NCBI GenBank assembly: GCA_036567205.1
Contig: DATCVA010000011.1
Span: 1-19,386, forward strand
Source of the DNA: DATCVA01 sp036567205
GTDB lineage: Bacteria > Pseudomonadota > Gammaproteobacteria > Burkholderiales > Burkholderiaceae_B
Reading direction: 5' to 3'
DNA length: 19,386 bases
The notes below the pieces were generated by a model. It saw only the letters and a list, made by a program, of their open reading frames with translations, made no database searches and was not told the DNA's origin. The translations under genes were made by a program, and so were the position numbers. Each line of letters starts with the position of its first letter. Within the stretch, counting starts at the first letter, position 1. Shown one piece after another: positions 1 to 8,013 of this stretch.

Positions 1-51
1 CAGGTATAGTACCCCTCATTAAAAATAATGTTGCAAAGCAGGAGAAGCTTT

Positions 52-1170
52 ATGCAAATAGGAATTCCGCGAGAAAGCCTATCAGGAGAGACACGGGTTG
101 CGGCCACGCCCGAAACCGTTAAAAAATACATTGGCGCAAACCACAGCGTCATTGTCGAACAAGGCGCCGGGCTGGCCGCGCACTTCACTGACGAAGCCTA
201 TACGGCCGCTGGCGCAACCATAGGCAATGCCGCGCAAGCCCTGGGCGCCGACATCGTTCTGAAAGTTCGGGCGCCCAACGATAGCGAGCTCATGCAAATG
301 AAGCGCAACGCCGTCCTGGTGGGCATGCTTGATCCTTTTAATGCAGAAGGGCTGGCCACGCTGGCCGGCGCCGGCCTGACCGCCTTCGCACTGGAAGCGG
401 CGCCACGTATTACACGAGCGCAAAGCCTTGATGTCCTTTCCTCGCAAGCCAACCTGGCGGGCTATAAAGCAGTACTGCTGGCGGCCAACCAATACGGGCG
501 CCTCTTTCCCATGATGATGACAGCGGCGGGAACCCTCAAGGCGGCACGCGCGGTCATTCTGGGCGCAGGTGTTGCGGGGTTGCAAGCCATTGCCACTGCT
601 AAACGGCTGGGCGCCGTGGTCGAAGCATCCGACGTTCGCCCTGCAGCCAAAGAGCAAATTGAATCGCTCGGAGCCAAGTTTATCGATGTCCCATTCGAAA
701 CCGATGAAGAACGCGAAATAGCACAAGGCGTTGGCGGCTACGCCCGCCCCATGCCCGCTGCCTGGATGAGCCGTCAGGCTGCTCTTGTATCCGAGCGTTG
801 CAAACAAGCCGACATTGTCATCAGCACAGCACTTATTCCCGGGCGCCCGGCGCCAGTCCTGATCTCTGAAGAAACCGTGCGGGGCATGAAGCCCGGCTCG
901 GTCATTGTCGATCTTGCGGTCGAGCGGGGTGGCAATTGCCCACTGTCCGAAAAAGATCAGATAGTGGAAAAACATGGGGTCGCCATTATTGGCTTTAGCA
1001 ATGTACCCGCAATGGTCCCCACCGACGCTTCGGCGCTGTATGCACGCAACGTGCTCGACTTCATGAAATTAATTACCAGCCCCGACGGCAACCTGGCCAT
1101 TCAGCGCGAAGACGAAATCGTCGCCGCCTGCCTGATGTGTACCGACGGCAATGTATTAAGGAGCGCCTGA
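52..1170 (+). CDS. pntAA: NAD(P) transhydrogenase subunit alpha part 1 (domain I, NAD(H)-binding)
   Basis: This is the cytoplasmic NAD(H)-binding part of the proton-translocating transhydrogenase, which passes hydride between NADH and NADP+ at the inner membrane. The 372-aa protein covers domain I only. It opens with MQIGIPRE, carries the NAD-loop segment around residues 122-141 (RAQ...DVLSSQAN...GYKAV), and has a Rossmann motif GAGVAG at 171-176. The start at 52 is chosen over an upstream ATG at 28 because AGGAG (40-44) lies 7 bases before it and family proteins begin MxIGIP. The stop TGA shares its A with the ATG of the next gene, so the two are probably translationally coupled. The split alpha subunit is the three-gene form known from Rhodospirillum rubrum and common in betaproteobacteria. 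The promoter must lie at or before the left window edge. Confidence 0.96.
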   Translation: MQIGIPRESLSGETRVAATPETVKKYIGANHSVIVEQGAGLAAHFTDEAYTAAGATIGNAAQALGADIVLKVRAPNDSELMQMKRNAVLVGMLDPFNAEGLATLAGAGLTAFALEAAPRITRAQSLDVLSSQANLAGYKAVLLAANQYGRLFPMMMTAAGTLKAARAVILGAGVAGLQAIATAKRLGAVVEASDVRPAAKEQIESLGAKFIDVPFETDEEREIAQGVGGYARPMPAAWMSRQAALVSERCKQADIVISTALIPGRPAPVLISEETVRGMKPGSVIVDLAVERGGNCPLSEKDQIVEKHGVAIIGFSNVPAMVPTDASALYARNVLDFMKLITSPDGNLAIQREDEIVAACLMCTDGNVLRSA

Positions 1171-1487
1171 TGGAAGCAGTCAACCCTACCCTGATCAATC
1201 TCATTATCTTTGTTCTGGCCATTTATGTGGGCTTCCATGTTGTCTGGAACGTCACCCCGGCGTTGCATACGCCGCTAATGGCCGTAACTAACGCTATTTC
1301 AGCCATTGTTATTGTGGGCGCGATGCTCGCCGCCGGCCTGACCGAAGGCAACCTTGCCCGCTTCATGGGCGTATTTGCAGTAGCCCTGGCGGCCGTTAAT
1401 GTATTTGGCGGTTTCCTGGTAACTCGACGGATGCTGGAAATGTTCAAGAAAAAAGAGAAAAAAACATCGGCTGGAGGTCAAGCATGA
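1170..1487 (+). CDS. pntAB: NAD(P) transhydrogenase subunit alpha part 2 (membrane domain)
   Basis: This small integral-membrane protein of 105 aa supplies the alpha-side helices of the proton channel (domain II) of transhydrogenase. About three hydrophobic segments are visible, near residues 9-28, 33-52 and 58-80. They are followed by a lysine-rich cytoplasmic tail (FKKKEKK). The start is ATG 1170, inside the TGATG overlap with pntAA and preceded by AAGGAG at 1158-1163. A longer reading from 1137 would extend into pntAA and has no ribosome-binding site. The stop overlaps the ATG of pntB at 1484, so all three subunits look coupled. The length and arrangement fit the family. Confidence 0.94.
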   Translation: MEAVNPTLINLIIFVLAIYVGFHVVWNVTPALHTPLMAVTNAISAIVIVGAMLAAGLTEGNLARFMGVFAVALAAVNVFGGFLVTRRMLEMFKKKEKKTSAGGQA

Positions 1488-2920
1488 TCTCCACCAACCT
1501 TGTTACCCTTTTCTATCTGATCGCATCAATCTGCTTTATTCAAGCGCTTAAAGGCTTGTCCCACCCAACCACATCGCGGCGCGGCAATGCATTCGGCATG
1601 GTTGGCATGGCGATTGCCATATTGACCACCGCCGCGCTTATTATCGGCCTGGCCAAAGACGGCATGGCCGGCATCGGCCTGGGCTGGATTATTCTGGGCC
1701 TATTGATTGGCGGCACCGTTGGCACCGTTATGGCCAGGCGTGTAGAAATGACCAAAATGCCCGAGCTTGTCGCCTTCATGCACAGCATGATCGGCCTGGC
1801 CGCGGTCGCCATCGCCATCGCCATCGTCGCCGAACCGCATGCCTTCAACATCGTTGAACCAGGGTTGCCCATCCCAATGGGCAACCGGCTTGAGCTGTTT
1901 ATTGGCACGTTTGTCGGCGCCATTACCTTTTCCGGCTCTGTCATTGCTTTTGGCAAACTATCGGGCAAATACAAGTTCCGCCTGTTCCAAGGCGCCCCAG
2001 TCACATTCAACGGCCAGCATCTGCTCAATCTGATACTGGCCCTGGCCATGATTGCCTGCGGCCTCTGGTTCGTCGTCACGCAGTCCTGGACGCCCTTTAT
2101 CATCATGGCTCTGCTGGCCTTCGTTTTGGGCGTGCTTATCATCATTCCCATCGGCGGGGCCGACATGCCTGTGGTGGTTTCCATGCTTAACAGCTATTCG
2201 GGCTGGGCGGCCGCCGGCATTGGTTTTTCACTGAACAACCCCATGCTGATCATTGCCGGATCGCTGGTGGGTTCGTCCGGAGCCATTCTGTCCTACATTA
2301 TGTGCAAGGCCATGAACCGGTCTTTCTTCAATGTAATTCTGGGCGGTTTTGGCGCTGCCCCCGGCACCACGCAAAACGCAGACCAGACACAGCGCAACGT
2401 CAAGTCAGGCAGCCCGGACGACGCTGCGTTCCTGCTTAGCAATGCCGAAACCGTCACTATCGTTCCAGGCTACGGCCTGGCGGTTGCACGGGCTCAGCAC
2501 GCTCTTAAAGAGCTGGCCGAAAAGCTTACCGAAAACGGCGTCACGGTAAAGTATGCCATCCACCCGGTAGCGGGGCGCATGCCCGGCCACATGAACGTGC
2601 TGCTGGCCGAAGCGGAAGTCCCCTATGACCAGGTCTTCGAAATGGATGACATCAACAGCGAGTTTTCGCAAACTGATGTCGTGCTGGTGCTGGGCGCCAA
2701 CGACGTGGTCAACCCCGCTGCCAAAAACGACCCTCAATCGCCCATTGCCGGCATGCCCATCCTCGAAGCCTACAAGGCACGCAACGTTATCGTCAACAAA
2801 CGCTCCATGGCAGCCGGCTATGCGGGCCTTGACAATGAACTGTTCTACATGGATAAAACCATGATGGTCTTCGGCGATGCCAAGAAGGTCATTGAAGACA
2901 TGGTCAAAGCCGTCGATTAA
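1484..2920 (+). CDS. pntB: NAD(P) transhydrogenase subunit beta
   Basis: The beta subunit contains the remaining membrane helices and the NADP(H)-binding domain III of the proton-translocating transhydrogenase. The 478-aa protein is hydrophobic over roughly residues 1-290, with many helices including a run of alternating Ala/Ile around 105-115. It then becomes soluble. Domain III shows the NADP-site motif VPGYGLAVA (about 327-335), HPVAGRMPGH, GANDVVNP and KRSMAAGYAG (about 439-448), all classic for PntB. It starts 4 bases inside pntAB (ATGA overlap). Its TAA lies inside the convergent overlap with the next, minus-strand gene, so no room is left for an ordinary terminator. The complex probably supplies NADPH from NADH using the proton gradient. 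Confidence 0.97.
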   Translation: MISTNLVTLFYLIASICFIQALKGLSHPTTSRRGNAFGMVGMAIAILTTAALIIGLAKDGMAGIGLGWIILGLLIGGTVGTVMARRVEMTKMPELVAFMHSMIGLAAVAIAIAIVAEPHAFNIVEPGLPIPMGNRLELFIGTFVGAITFSGSVIAFGKLSGKYKFRLFQGAPVTFNGQHLLNLILALAMIACGLWFVVTQSWTPFIIMALLAFVLGVLIIIPIGGADMPVVVSMLNSYSGWAAAGIGFSLNNPMLIIAGSLVGSSGAILSYIMCKAMNRSFFNVILGGFGAAPGTTQNADQTQRNVKSGSPDDAAFLLSNAETVTIVPGYGLAVARAQHALKELAEKLTENGVTVKYAIHPVAGRMPGHMNVLLAEAEVPYDQVFEMDDINSEFSQTDVVLVLGANDVVNPAAKNDPQSPIAGMPILEAYKARNVIVNKRSMAAGYAGLDNELFYMDKTMMVFGDAKKVIEDMVKAVD

Positions 2921-3840
2921 GCCCCTGCGCCGCGCAAGTAGCGCGGCGCCACCGACTCGAGCGGCGTTGGAATGACGCCCAGCTCGGGCGCCATAGGTTC
3001 CGGGCTCAGGTTGTCGACCTTCAGCGAATCCAGATTGTCGCGCGACATAATCGGTTCACCGGGCAAAGACTCAAAAAACAAGGCTTGCAAACGTCCGATT
3101 GCCATCGGCAACGGCAACACCCTGCGCGGATGTCCGCTCCAGCGGGCAGCCAGCGATACCAGCTCACCCAGCGTATAAACCGTAAGACCGGCCAACGGAT
3201 AAATACGCCCATACGTCTGTGGGTTGTTAAGCGCTCCGGCGATGACATCGGCCACATCACCCACGTAAATCGGCTGCAGGCGCGCCTTGGCCCCGGCCAA
3301 AGGCACGACAGGAAGCCAGCGTGCCAGCCGGGCAAACATATTCATGAAGTTATCTTCCGGCCCGAACACGACCGACGGGCGAAAAATAGTATAAGCTGCG
3401 CCAGCATATGACTGGAACTCCTGAATCAGGGCAGCCTCGCCTGCAGCCTTCGAGCGCTGGTACTGACTGGGACCACTGGCACTGGCGCCCAGCGCGCTGA
3501 CATGCAGTAAGCGCTTGACCCCCACTTTACGGCAAGCGGCCGCAATCCGCCGCGGGAGCTCAACATGCACGTGCGCGAAATCGGCGCCATAGGGTTGCCC
3601 GCGCCTGCTATGCAAGATTCCGACCAGGTTGATGACGGCATCCGACTCGGCCAGCAGTTGCTCAAGCGCCGTATCGTCGTGAATGTTGGCCTCGAGCAAA
3701 TGCGCCGACGGAAAGACCAGCAAATCGCGGCCACGCTGATAAAGGCGCGTCGGCACATAAACCGCATGCCCTGCCGCAACCAGACGGGCCACCAAATGCC
3801 GGCCGATAAAGCCTGTCCCACCTATTACCAGAACCCGCAT
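2917..3840 (-). CDS. NAD-dependent epimerase/dehydratase, complex I NDUFA9-like family
   Basis: This 307-aa atypical short-chain dehydrogenase begins with a nucleotide-binding loop, GGTGFIG at residues 7-13. It also has NLVGIL near 71-76 and a YxxxK pair, Y127 and K131 (YQRSK), in the context HVSALGAS...SQYQRSKAAGE. Those features match the bacterial family related to the NDUFA9 accessory subunit of respiratory complex I. Members are often annotated as NAD-dependent epimerases, and their substrate in bacteria is not settled. GGAGG sits a few bases before ATG 3840. The gene is divergent from the aldo/keto reductase and convergent with pntB, overlapping it by 4 bases. A role in quinone or NAD(P) metabolism would fit the neighbouring transhydrogenase, but that is inference. 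Confidence 0.9.
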   Translation of the reverse strand: MRVLVIGGTGFIGRHLVARLVAAGHAVYVPTRLYQRGRDLLVFPSAHLLEANIHDDTALEQLLAESDAVINLVGILHSRRGQPYGADFAHVHVELPRRIAAACRKVGVKRLLHVSALGASASGPSQYQRSKAAGEAALIQEFQSYAGAAYTIFRPSVVFGPEDNFMNMFARLARWLPVVPLAGAKARLQPIYVGDVADVIAGALNNPQTYGRIYPLAGLTVYTLGELVSLAARWSGHPRRVLPLPMAIGRLQALFFESLPGEPIMSRDNLDSLKVDNLSPEPMAPELGVIPTPLESVAPRYLRGAGA

Positions 3841-3909
3841 CGCGACCTCCGCCTAGTTCGGCTATTATTCAATTCTCGATCCAGTCAGCTTTTGATGCAA
3901 GGAAAAACA

Positions 3910-4905
3910 ATGAACTATCGACGCCTTGGCTCCAGCAACTTGAAAGTTTCAACCCTATGCCTGGGTTCAATGATGTTTGGCGATCAAACCGACTTTAACG
4001 AAGCACAGGCCATTGTGGCATCGGCACACGAACATGGCGTCAACTTCATCGATACCGCCGATGTCTACAGCAGAGGCGGCTCGGAAGAAATGCTGGGAAA
4101 ATTGCTGGGGTCTGGCCGTCATGACTGGGTAGTGGCCACCAAGCTGGGCAACGCCATGAGCAGGCAAGTCAATCAATCGCACTACTCGCGGCACTGGATG
4201 ACGCGCGAAGTAGAAGACAGCTTACGCAGGCTGGCAACAGACCATGTGGATATCTTGTATTTGCATCGCGATTTCCCCGAAGAAAACCTGGAGGAAGCGG
4301 TACGTACACTGGGCGACCTGATACATTCCGGCAAAATACGCGCCTACGGCCTGTCGAACTTTCGCGGCTGGCGCATTGCTGAAATAATCCGCCTGTGCCA
4401 GAAAACCAATGTGCCGCAACCCATAGTATGCCAACCATATTACAACCTGCTTAACCGCGTCCCCGAAATCGAAATTCTGCCTGCCTGCAATCATTATGGA
4501 CTGGGGGTCGTGCCGTACAGCCCTATTGCTCGCGGCGTGCTTACCGGCAAATACCAACCGGGCCAGACGCCGCCGCAAGACAGCCGCGCGGGCCGCAACG
4601 ACAAGCGCATCATGCAAACCGAATTCCGGGAAGAATCGCTAGTTATTGCACAAAAGCTGCAACGCCATTGTGAAGCAAGGGGAATGAAACTTGGACAATT
4701 TGCCGCCGCGTGGGTGCTGGCCAATCGCCACGTAAGCGCGGTAATAGCCGGGCCGCGCACCCTGGCTCAAATGGAAGATTATTATCCCGCGCTGGACATA
4801 CAGATTAGCGCCGACGATGAAGCGCTGATCGACAGCCTTGTAACGCCGGGGCATTGTTCCACGCCTGGCTATAACGACCCCAGCTATCCAGTCTTGGGAA
4901 GGTAG
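3910..4905 (+). CDS. Aldo/keto reductase
   Basis: This 331-aa NADPH-dependent (beta/alpha)8 oxidoreductase starts MNYRRLG, typical of AKR proteins. The catalytic tetrad is visible: D48 and Y53 in FIDTADVY, K78 in ATKLG, and H119 in LYLHR. The late cofactor region IAGPRTLAQMED also fits. The start at 3910 is supported by AAGGA at 3899-3903 with about 6 bases of spacing. The same frame stays open far upstream to 3565, but that part is antisense to the epimerase gene and is not protein-like. It resembles the YghZ/YdjG/general-stress AKR group that reduces aldehydes and ketones. The natural substrate cannot be told from the sequence. It is transcribed divergently from the NDUFA9-like gene over a 69-base gap and converges on the asparaginase gene. 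Confidence 0.93.
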   Translation: MNYRRLGSSNLKVSTLCLGSMMFGDQTDFNEAQAIVASAHEHGVNFIDTADVYSRGGSEEMLGKLLGSGRHDWVVATKLGNAMSRQVNQSHYSRHWMTREVEDSLRRLATDHVDILYLHRDFPEENLEEAVRTLGDLIHSGKIRAYGLSNFRGWRIAEIIRLCQKTNVPQPIVCQPYYNLLNRVPEIEILPACNHYGLGVVPYSPIARGVLTGKYQPGQTPPQDSRAGRNDKRIMQTEFREESLVIAQKLQRHCEARGMKLGQFAAAWVLANRHVSAVIAGPRTLAQMEDYYPALDIQISADDEALIDSLVTPGHCSTPGYNDPSYPVLGR

Positions 4906-4944
4906 TGGCTACCTACTTATTCCCATCAAGCCAGGGCTTTTAAC

Positions 4945-6000
4945 TTAACAGTTGAAGGCGGCTTGCAGGTCGGTTTGACTAGTAACACCATTCTGTAACG
5001 ACAACATTAACAAAATGCGCGCTTTGGCCGGCTTCAAGTCGTCTGCCATCACGGCCCCTGCCTCGAAGCTTACTTTGCCGCCGCCGACGAAGCCGTAATT
5101 TGGCAAGACGCGGCCATTATGCACGCGGGTCGAAATAACTACTGGCACATTTTTGGACAAGGCATATTTAACAGCCTCGAACATAGGTTCGTTCATGTTG
5201 CCCATGCCCAGCGCCTGCACGACAATGCCCTTGACGCCACGGTCGACAGCGCTGCGCAAAGCGGCACCGTCGGCGCCGCCGTACATGGCCACAATTTCTA
5301 CTTCCGGCATTTTCTCGGCACGCAGCGGAATGTATTGACGCCGCAAGGGAGCGTTGGCAAACACCACCCTGTCTGGATAAACCTCGCCAAGGAATCCAAA
5401 ATCGCCCGAGTTAAACGTTTCTGTGTTGGCGGTATGTGTTTTGGTCACATAGCGGGCAGCATTGATCTGGTTGTTCATTGCCAACATGACGCCCTTATCT
5501 TTGGACTGCTCATCGACAGCAATACGAGCCGCATTAAGTAAATTACGCGGGCCGTCAAAATCCGGCGAAGACGCATTGCGCTGTGCACCGATCAATACAA
5601 CAGGCTTGCTGGATTTGACGGTTAAATCCAGCCAATACGCGGTTTCCTCTAGCGTGTCGGTACCATGCGACACGATTACCCCGGCAACCTCAGGACGTTC
5701 CAGCGCGGCCTGAACCGCCTTCGTCAGTTGAACCCAACGAACAGGATCCATGTAATCGGACGGCACATTCGAAATATTATTCACCTGAATCGTGGCGTAC
5801 TTGCCAATATCGGGAACCGTGGCAAGAAGATCATCACCCGAAATGGCGGGCACCGGAGCGTTTTTCACCGGATCGATCTTCATGGCAATGGTTCCGCCGG
5901 TGGCAATAAACTGAACCACAGGCTTATCTTGTGCAAGGGCCGCAGACGTTGCGCAGGCAGTTAACAACACCATATTCAAGGCAGTTTTCCTTAGGTTCAT
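4945..6000 (-). CDS. ansB: Exported type II L-asparaginase (asparaginase/glutaminase family)
   Basis: The enzyme hydrolyses L-asparagine (often also glutamine) to the acid and ammonia in the periplasm. The 351-aa protein has both family signatures. The first is IATGGTIAM, with T37 as the predicted nucleophile. The second is SHGTDTLEET, with T114 and D115. K187 (VTKT) completes the catalytic set. The N-terminus is signal-like, with cleavage plausible after ALA at 23, though LTAC at 13-16 also resembles a lipobox. The start at 6000 is preferred over an in-frame codon at 6045: it gives a normal signal peptide, and GGGA lies about 8 bases upstream. Where E. coli AnsB has the substrate-contacting Q59 after S58, this protein has D82 after S81, which may shift amide specificity. 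A candidate promoter lies 70 bases upstream. Confidence 0.94.
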   Translation of the reverse strand: MNLRKTALNMVLLTACATSAALAQDKPVVQFIATGGTIAMKIDPVKNAPVPAISGDDLLATVPDIGKYATIQVNNISNVPSDYMDPVRWVQLTKAVQAALERPEVAGVIVSHGTDTLEETAYWLDLTVKSSKPVVLIGAQRNASSPDFDGPRNLLNAARIAVDEQSKDKGVMLAMNNQINAARYVTKTHTANTETFNSGDFGFLGEVYPDRVVFANAPLRRQYIPLRAEKMPEVEIVAMYGGADGAALRSAVDRGVKGIVVQALGMGNMNEPMFEAVKYALSKNVPVVISTRVHNGRVLPNYGFVGGGKVSFEAGAVMADDLKPAKARILLMLSLQNGVTSQTDLQAAFNC

Positions 6001-6069
6001 GATTAGCTTCCCAACAATTAGCGCGATAAGAACGCACCGGCCCACTTTAAAAAAAGAGGGGTTAGAAGA

Positions 6070-6099
6070 CTTATACTATCTCATACACCTTTTTTACAA
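6070..6099 (-). promoter_or_regulatory. Candidate sigma-70 promoter for the asparaginase gene
   Basis: Read on the minus strand, TTGTAA (6099-6094) is followed by an 18-base spacer and TATAAG (6075-6070). The -10 box lies about 70 bases before the asparaginase ATG at 6000, with a T-rich leader between. The match is by eye only. The spacing is near optimal and it lies just downstream of the DUF2164 stop at 6156. Confidence 0.5.
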
Positions 6100-6155
6100 T
6101 GCCAAAAATTGTGTCCATGCGGGTTTTACCCGGTGTAGGGCAACCCATAGCAACG

Positions 6156-6425
6156 CTAACCGCGTGTGCTCTTTTTTCGCTTGGACCAGTAAGTAAATTC
6201 TTCGGCATAGCAAGATATCTCCATTTCCGAGGTCTTTTCCTGCATGTATTCCTGCGCATCCTGAATGGCCTGGTTATAAATGCTTGGCCCCACCTCTTCA
6301 ACAATGAACCTCAGGAACAGCCGCGAGCGAAGCTCGCCCAAGTCTTCGCCTTCCTCTTGTTTCCAGTAGCGGCGCAAAGAACCAAGCAATTGTTCTTCTA
6401 CTTCGTTTTTAAGCTTGATTGCCAT
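6156..6425 (-). CDS. DUF2164 domain-containing protein
   Basis: This is a small, highly charged, mostly helical protein of 89 aa with no signal or membrane segment. It matches the DUF2164 family by recall: MAIKLKNEVEEQL at the start, then a central GELRSRLFLRF...EEVGPSIYNQAIQDAQEYMQ block around residues 32-66. The function of the family is unknown. ATG 6425 is preferred over an in-frame TTG at 6437 because homologues begin M-A/I-I-x-L. The Shine-Dalgarno (GGACAG) is weak. It reads toward the asparaginase gene, but a 155-base gap with its own promoter separates them, so a shared operon is not required. Confidence 0.82.
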   Translation of the reverse strand: MAIKLKNEVEEQLLGSLRRYWKQEEGEDLGELRSRLFLRFIVEEVGPSIYNQAIQDAQEYMQEKTSEMEISCYAEEFTYWSKRKKSTRG

Positions 6426-6511
6426 TTTTCTGTCCAATAGTTCAATTCGCTGAAATCCCCTCTACGCGCTCTATAAACAAGCTTGCGATCACATACTCGA
6501 CAGACGCATAG

Positions 6512-6838
6512 ATGGTTTGTAAATCAGGCCTGTCTTATATGGCAAGCGGCCGGTCCCATCTCATTGTTCTAAGCGCAGGACTGTTTGTAACGGTATCTCT
6601 ATTGGGCTTCATCATGCCCACGGGCAGCCAGTTGGCGCTGATGCAGCAGCGCCAATACGCGGGCACAGCCTCGGCGTTGATGGGTTCGATGCAATTTGGC
6701 GCGGGCGCGATCATTACCGGCATTTCCGGAGCCTTGGTCCATTTGGGTGGAATGGGTTTAATCCTGGTGATGCTGGTTTGCGCGGCAGTGTCTACACTGA
6801 TCTGCCAGACCGTCTTTCCTCGCAAGATTGACATGTAG
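6512..6838 (+). pseudogene. C-terminal remnant of a Bcr/CflA-type MFS drug transporter
   Basis: The 108-codon open frame encodes about three hydrophobic helices. It carries a stretch (SLLGFIMPTG...ALMQQ...AGTASALMGSMQFGAGA) like the last quarter of Bcr/CflA multidrug efflux transporters, which normally have about 390-410 aa and twelve helices. The first dozen or so codons do not look like transporter sequence, and no earlier part of the gene is present upstream, where DUF2164 begins on the other strand. A transporter of three helices would not work alone, so this is read as a decayed 3' fragment. The frame has no stop or frameshift, so decay may be recent or the fragment may still be read. 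No good ribosome-binding site is seen at ATG 6512. Confidence 0.7.
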
Positions 6839-6881
6839 ACACTGCCAATTCATTCGACAGAACCTGGCATCAGAGCAGGCA

Positions 6882-6910
6882 GGTCCGAAACGATAGGATC
6901 GTTTCGGACC
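6882..6910. terminator. Perfect 13-bp hairpin between the MFS remnant and ychF
   Basis: GGTCCGAAACGAT (6882-6894) is followed by the 3-base spacer AGG and its exact reverse complement (6898-6910). It starts 12 bases beyond the ychF stop and 44 bases beyond the MFS-remnant stop, so it could stop transcription from either side. Neither strand has a tight U-run after the stem. A short T-run (6919-6923) follows on the plus strand. It is therefore a strong stem but not a textbook intrinsic terminator. Confidence 0.55.
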
Positions 6911-6921
6911 CACACTGATTT

Positions 6922-8013
6922 TTACACGTTGAACAGGAAGTTCAACACATCGCCGTCTTTAACCACGTATTCCTTGCCCTCGGCACGCATTTTCCCGGCC
7001 TCTTTAGCACCCTGCTCGCCCTTGAATGCGATGAAATCGTCATAGGCGATAGTTTGGGCGCGGATAAAGCCGCGTTCGAAATCGGTATGAATAACGCCTG
7101 CGGCTTTGGGCCCGGTGTCGCCGATACGAATGGTCCAGGCTCGCACTTCTTTAACGCCGGCCGTAAAGTAAGTTTGCAGGCCCAGCAAGCGGTAGCTGGC
7201 GCGTATTACGCGGTTCAGACCTGGTTCATTCATGCCCATGTCTGCCAGAAATTCGCCTTTGTCTTCGTCGTCAAGGTCGGCTATTTCGGCTTCGACAGCC
7301 GCGCATACCGCTACGACAGGTGCATTTTCCGCTTCAGCGTATTTTTGCACCATGGTCAGGTACGGATTATTTTCAAAACCGTCCTCTTTGACATTGGCAA
7401 TGTACATACTAGGCTTGCCGGTAATAAAACACAGCGGCTTCAACAACACTTTCTCGTCGTCATCCAGATCTAAAGAGCGCACGGGACGCGCTTCGTTCAG
7501 CACTGGCATTACTTTTTCCAGCACAGCCACCATTTTGATGGCTTCCTTATCGCCGGCACGAGCGGTTTTTTGATAGCGATGCAAGGCTTTTTCTGCTGAA
7601 GCCAAATCAGCCAGCGCCAACTCGGTATTAATTACTTCAATGTCCGATAATGGATCGACCTTACCGGCCACGTGGATAACATTTTCATCTTCGAAGCAGC
7701 GCACCACATGGACGATGGCATCGGTTTCGCGGATATTGGCCAAAAACTGGTTGCCCAGTCCTTCGCCCTTGGATGCTCCGGCAACCAGGCCTGCAATATC
7801 GACGAACTCGACCACTGCGGGTAATACGCGTTCGGGCTTGACGATTTGCGCCAAGGCGTCAAGACGCGTGTCTGGAACTTCGACAACGCCGACATTGGGT
7901 TCGATTGTGCAGAAGGGGTAGTTTTCTGCCGCAATGCCTGCCTTGGTCAACGCATTAAAAAGAGTAGATTTTCCTACGTTGGGTAAACCAACAATGCCAC
8001 ATTGCAGAGCCAT
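6922..8013 (-). CDS. ychF: Ribosome-binding ATPase YchF (Obg family)
   Basis: YchF is a universally conserved P-loop protein that binds ribosomes and prefers ATP over GTP. The 363-aa length is standard. The G1 loop GLPNVGKST lies at residues 9-17, VDIAGLVAGA forms the switch/G3 region, and NVKE stands in the G4 position, the NxxE variant typical of YchF instead of the NKxD of true GTPases. The C-terminal TGS domain (GDTGPKAAGVIHTDFERGF, ending LNFLFNV) is intact. AGGA lies about 6 bases before ATG 8013. It is the last gene of the minus-strand block. A 169-base gap separates it from the CPBP gene, so it may have its own promoter, though no convincing one was found. Confidence 0.97.
   Translation of the reverse strand: MALQCGIVGLPNVGKSTLFNALTKAGIAAENYPFCTIEPNVGVVEVPDTRLDALAQIVKPERVLPAVVEFVDIAGLVAGASKGEGLGNQFLANIRETDAIVHVVRCFEDENVIHVAGKVDPLSDIEVINTELALADLASAEKALHRYQKTARAGDKEAIKMVAVLEKVMPVLNEARPVRSLDLDDDEKVLLKPLCFITGKPSMYIANVKEDGFENNPYLTMVQKYAEAENAPVVAVCAAVEAEIADLDDEDKGEFLADMGMNEPGLNRVIRASYRLLGLQTYFTAGVKEVRAWTIRIGDTGPKAAGVIHTDFERGFIRAQTIAYDDFIAFKGEQGAKEAGKMRAEGKEYVVKDGDVLNFLFNV

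Noticed and set aside
82..975. 297-codon minus-strand frame opposite pntAA
   Set aside because: It is antisense to a clearly conserved gene. Its product is rich in Cys, Arg and His in a way typical of shadow frames.
1807..1832. Tandem GCCATC repeats in pntB
   Set aside because: They encode alternating Ala-Ile in a membrane helix, which explains them without another function.
3565..3909. N-terminal extension of the aldo/keto reductase frame
   Set aside because: It lies antisense to the NDUFA9-like gene, has no family similarity, and a good ribosome-binding site precedes the ATG at 3910.
4906..4944. Possible bidirectional terminator between the aldo/keto reductase and asparaginase genes
   Set aside because: Only short stems are possible (AAGC/GCTT with a 4-base loop, or TGGCT/AGCCA with an 18-base loop), with a weak T-run. 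Not strong enough to call.
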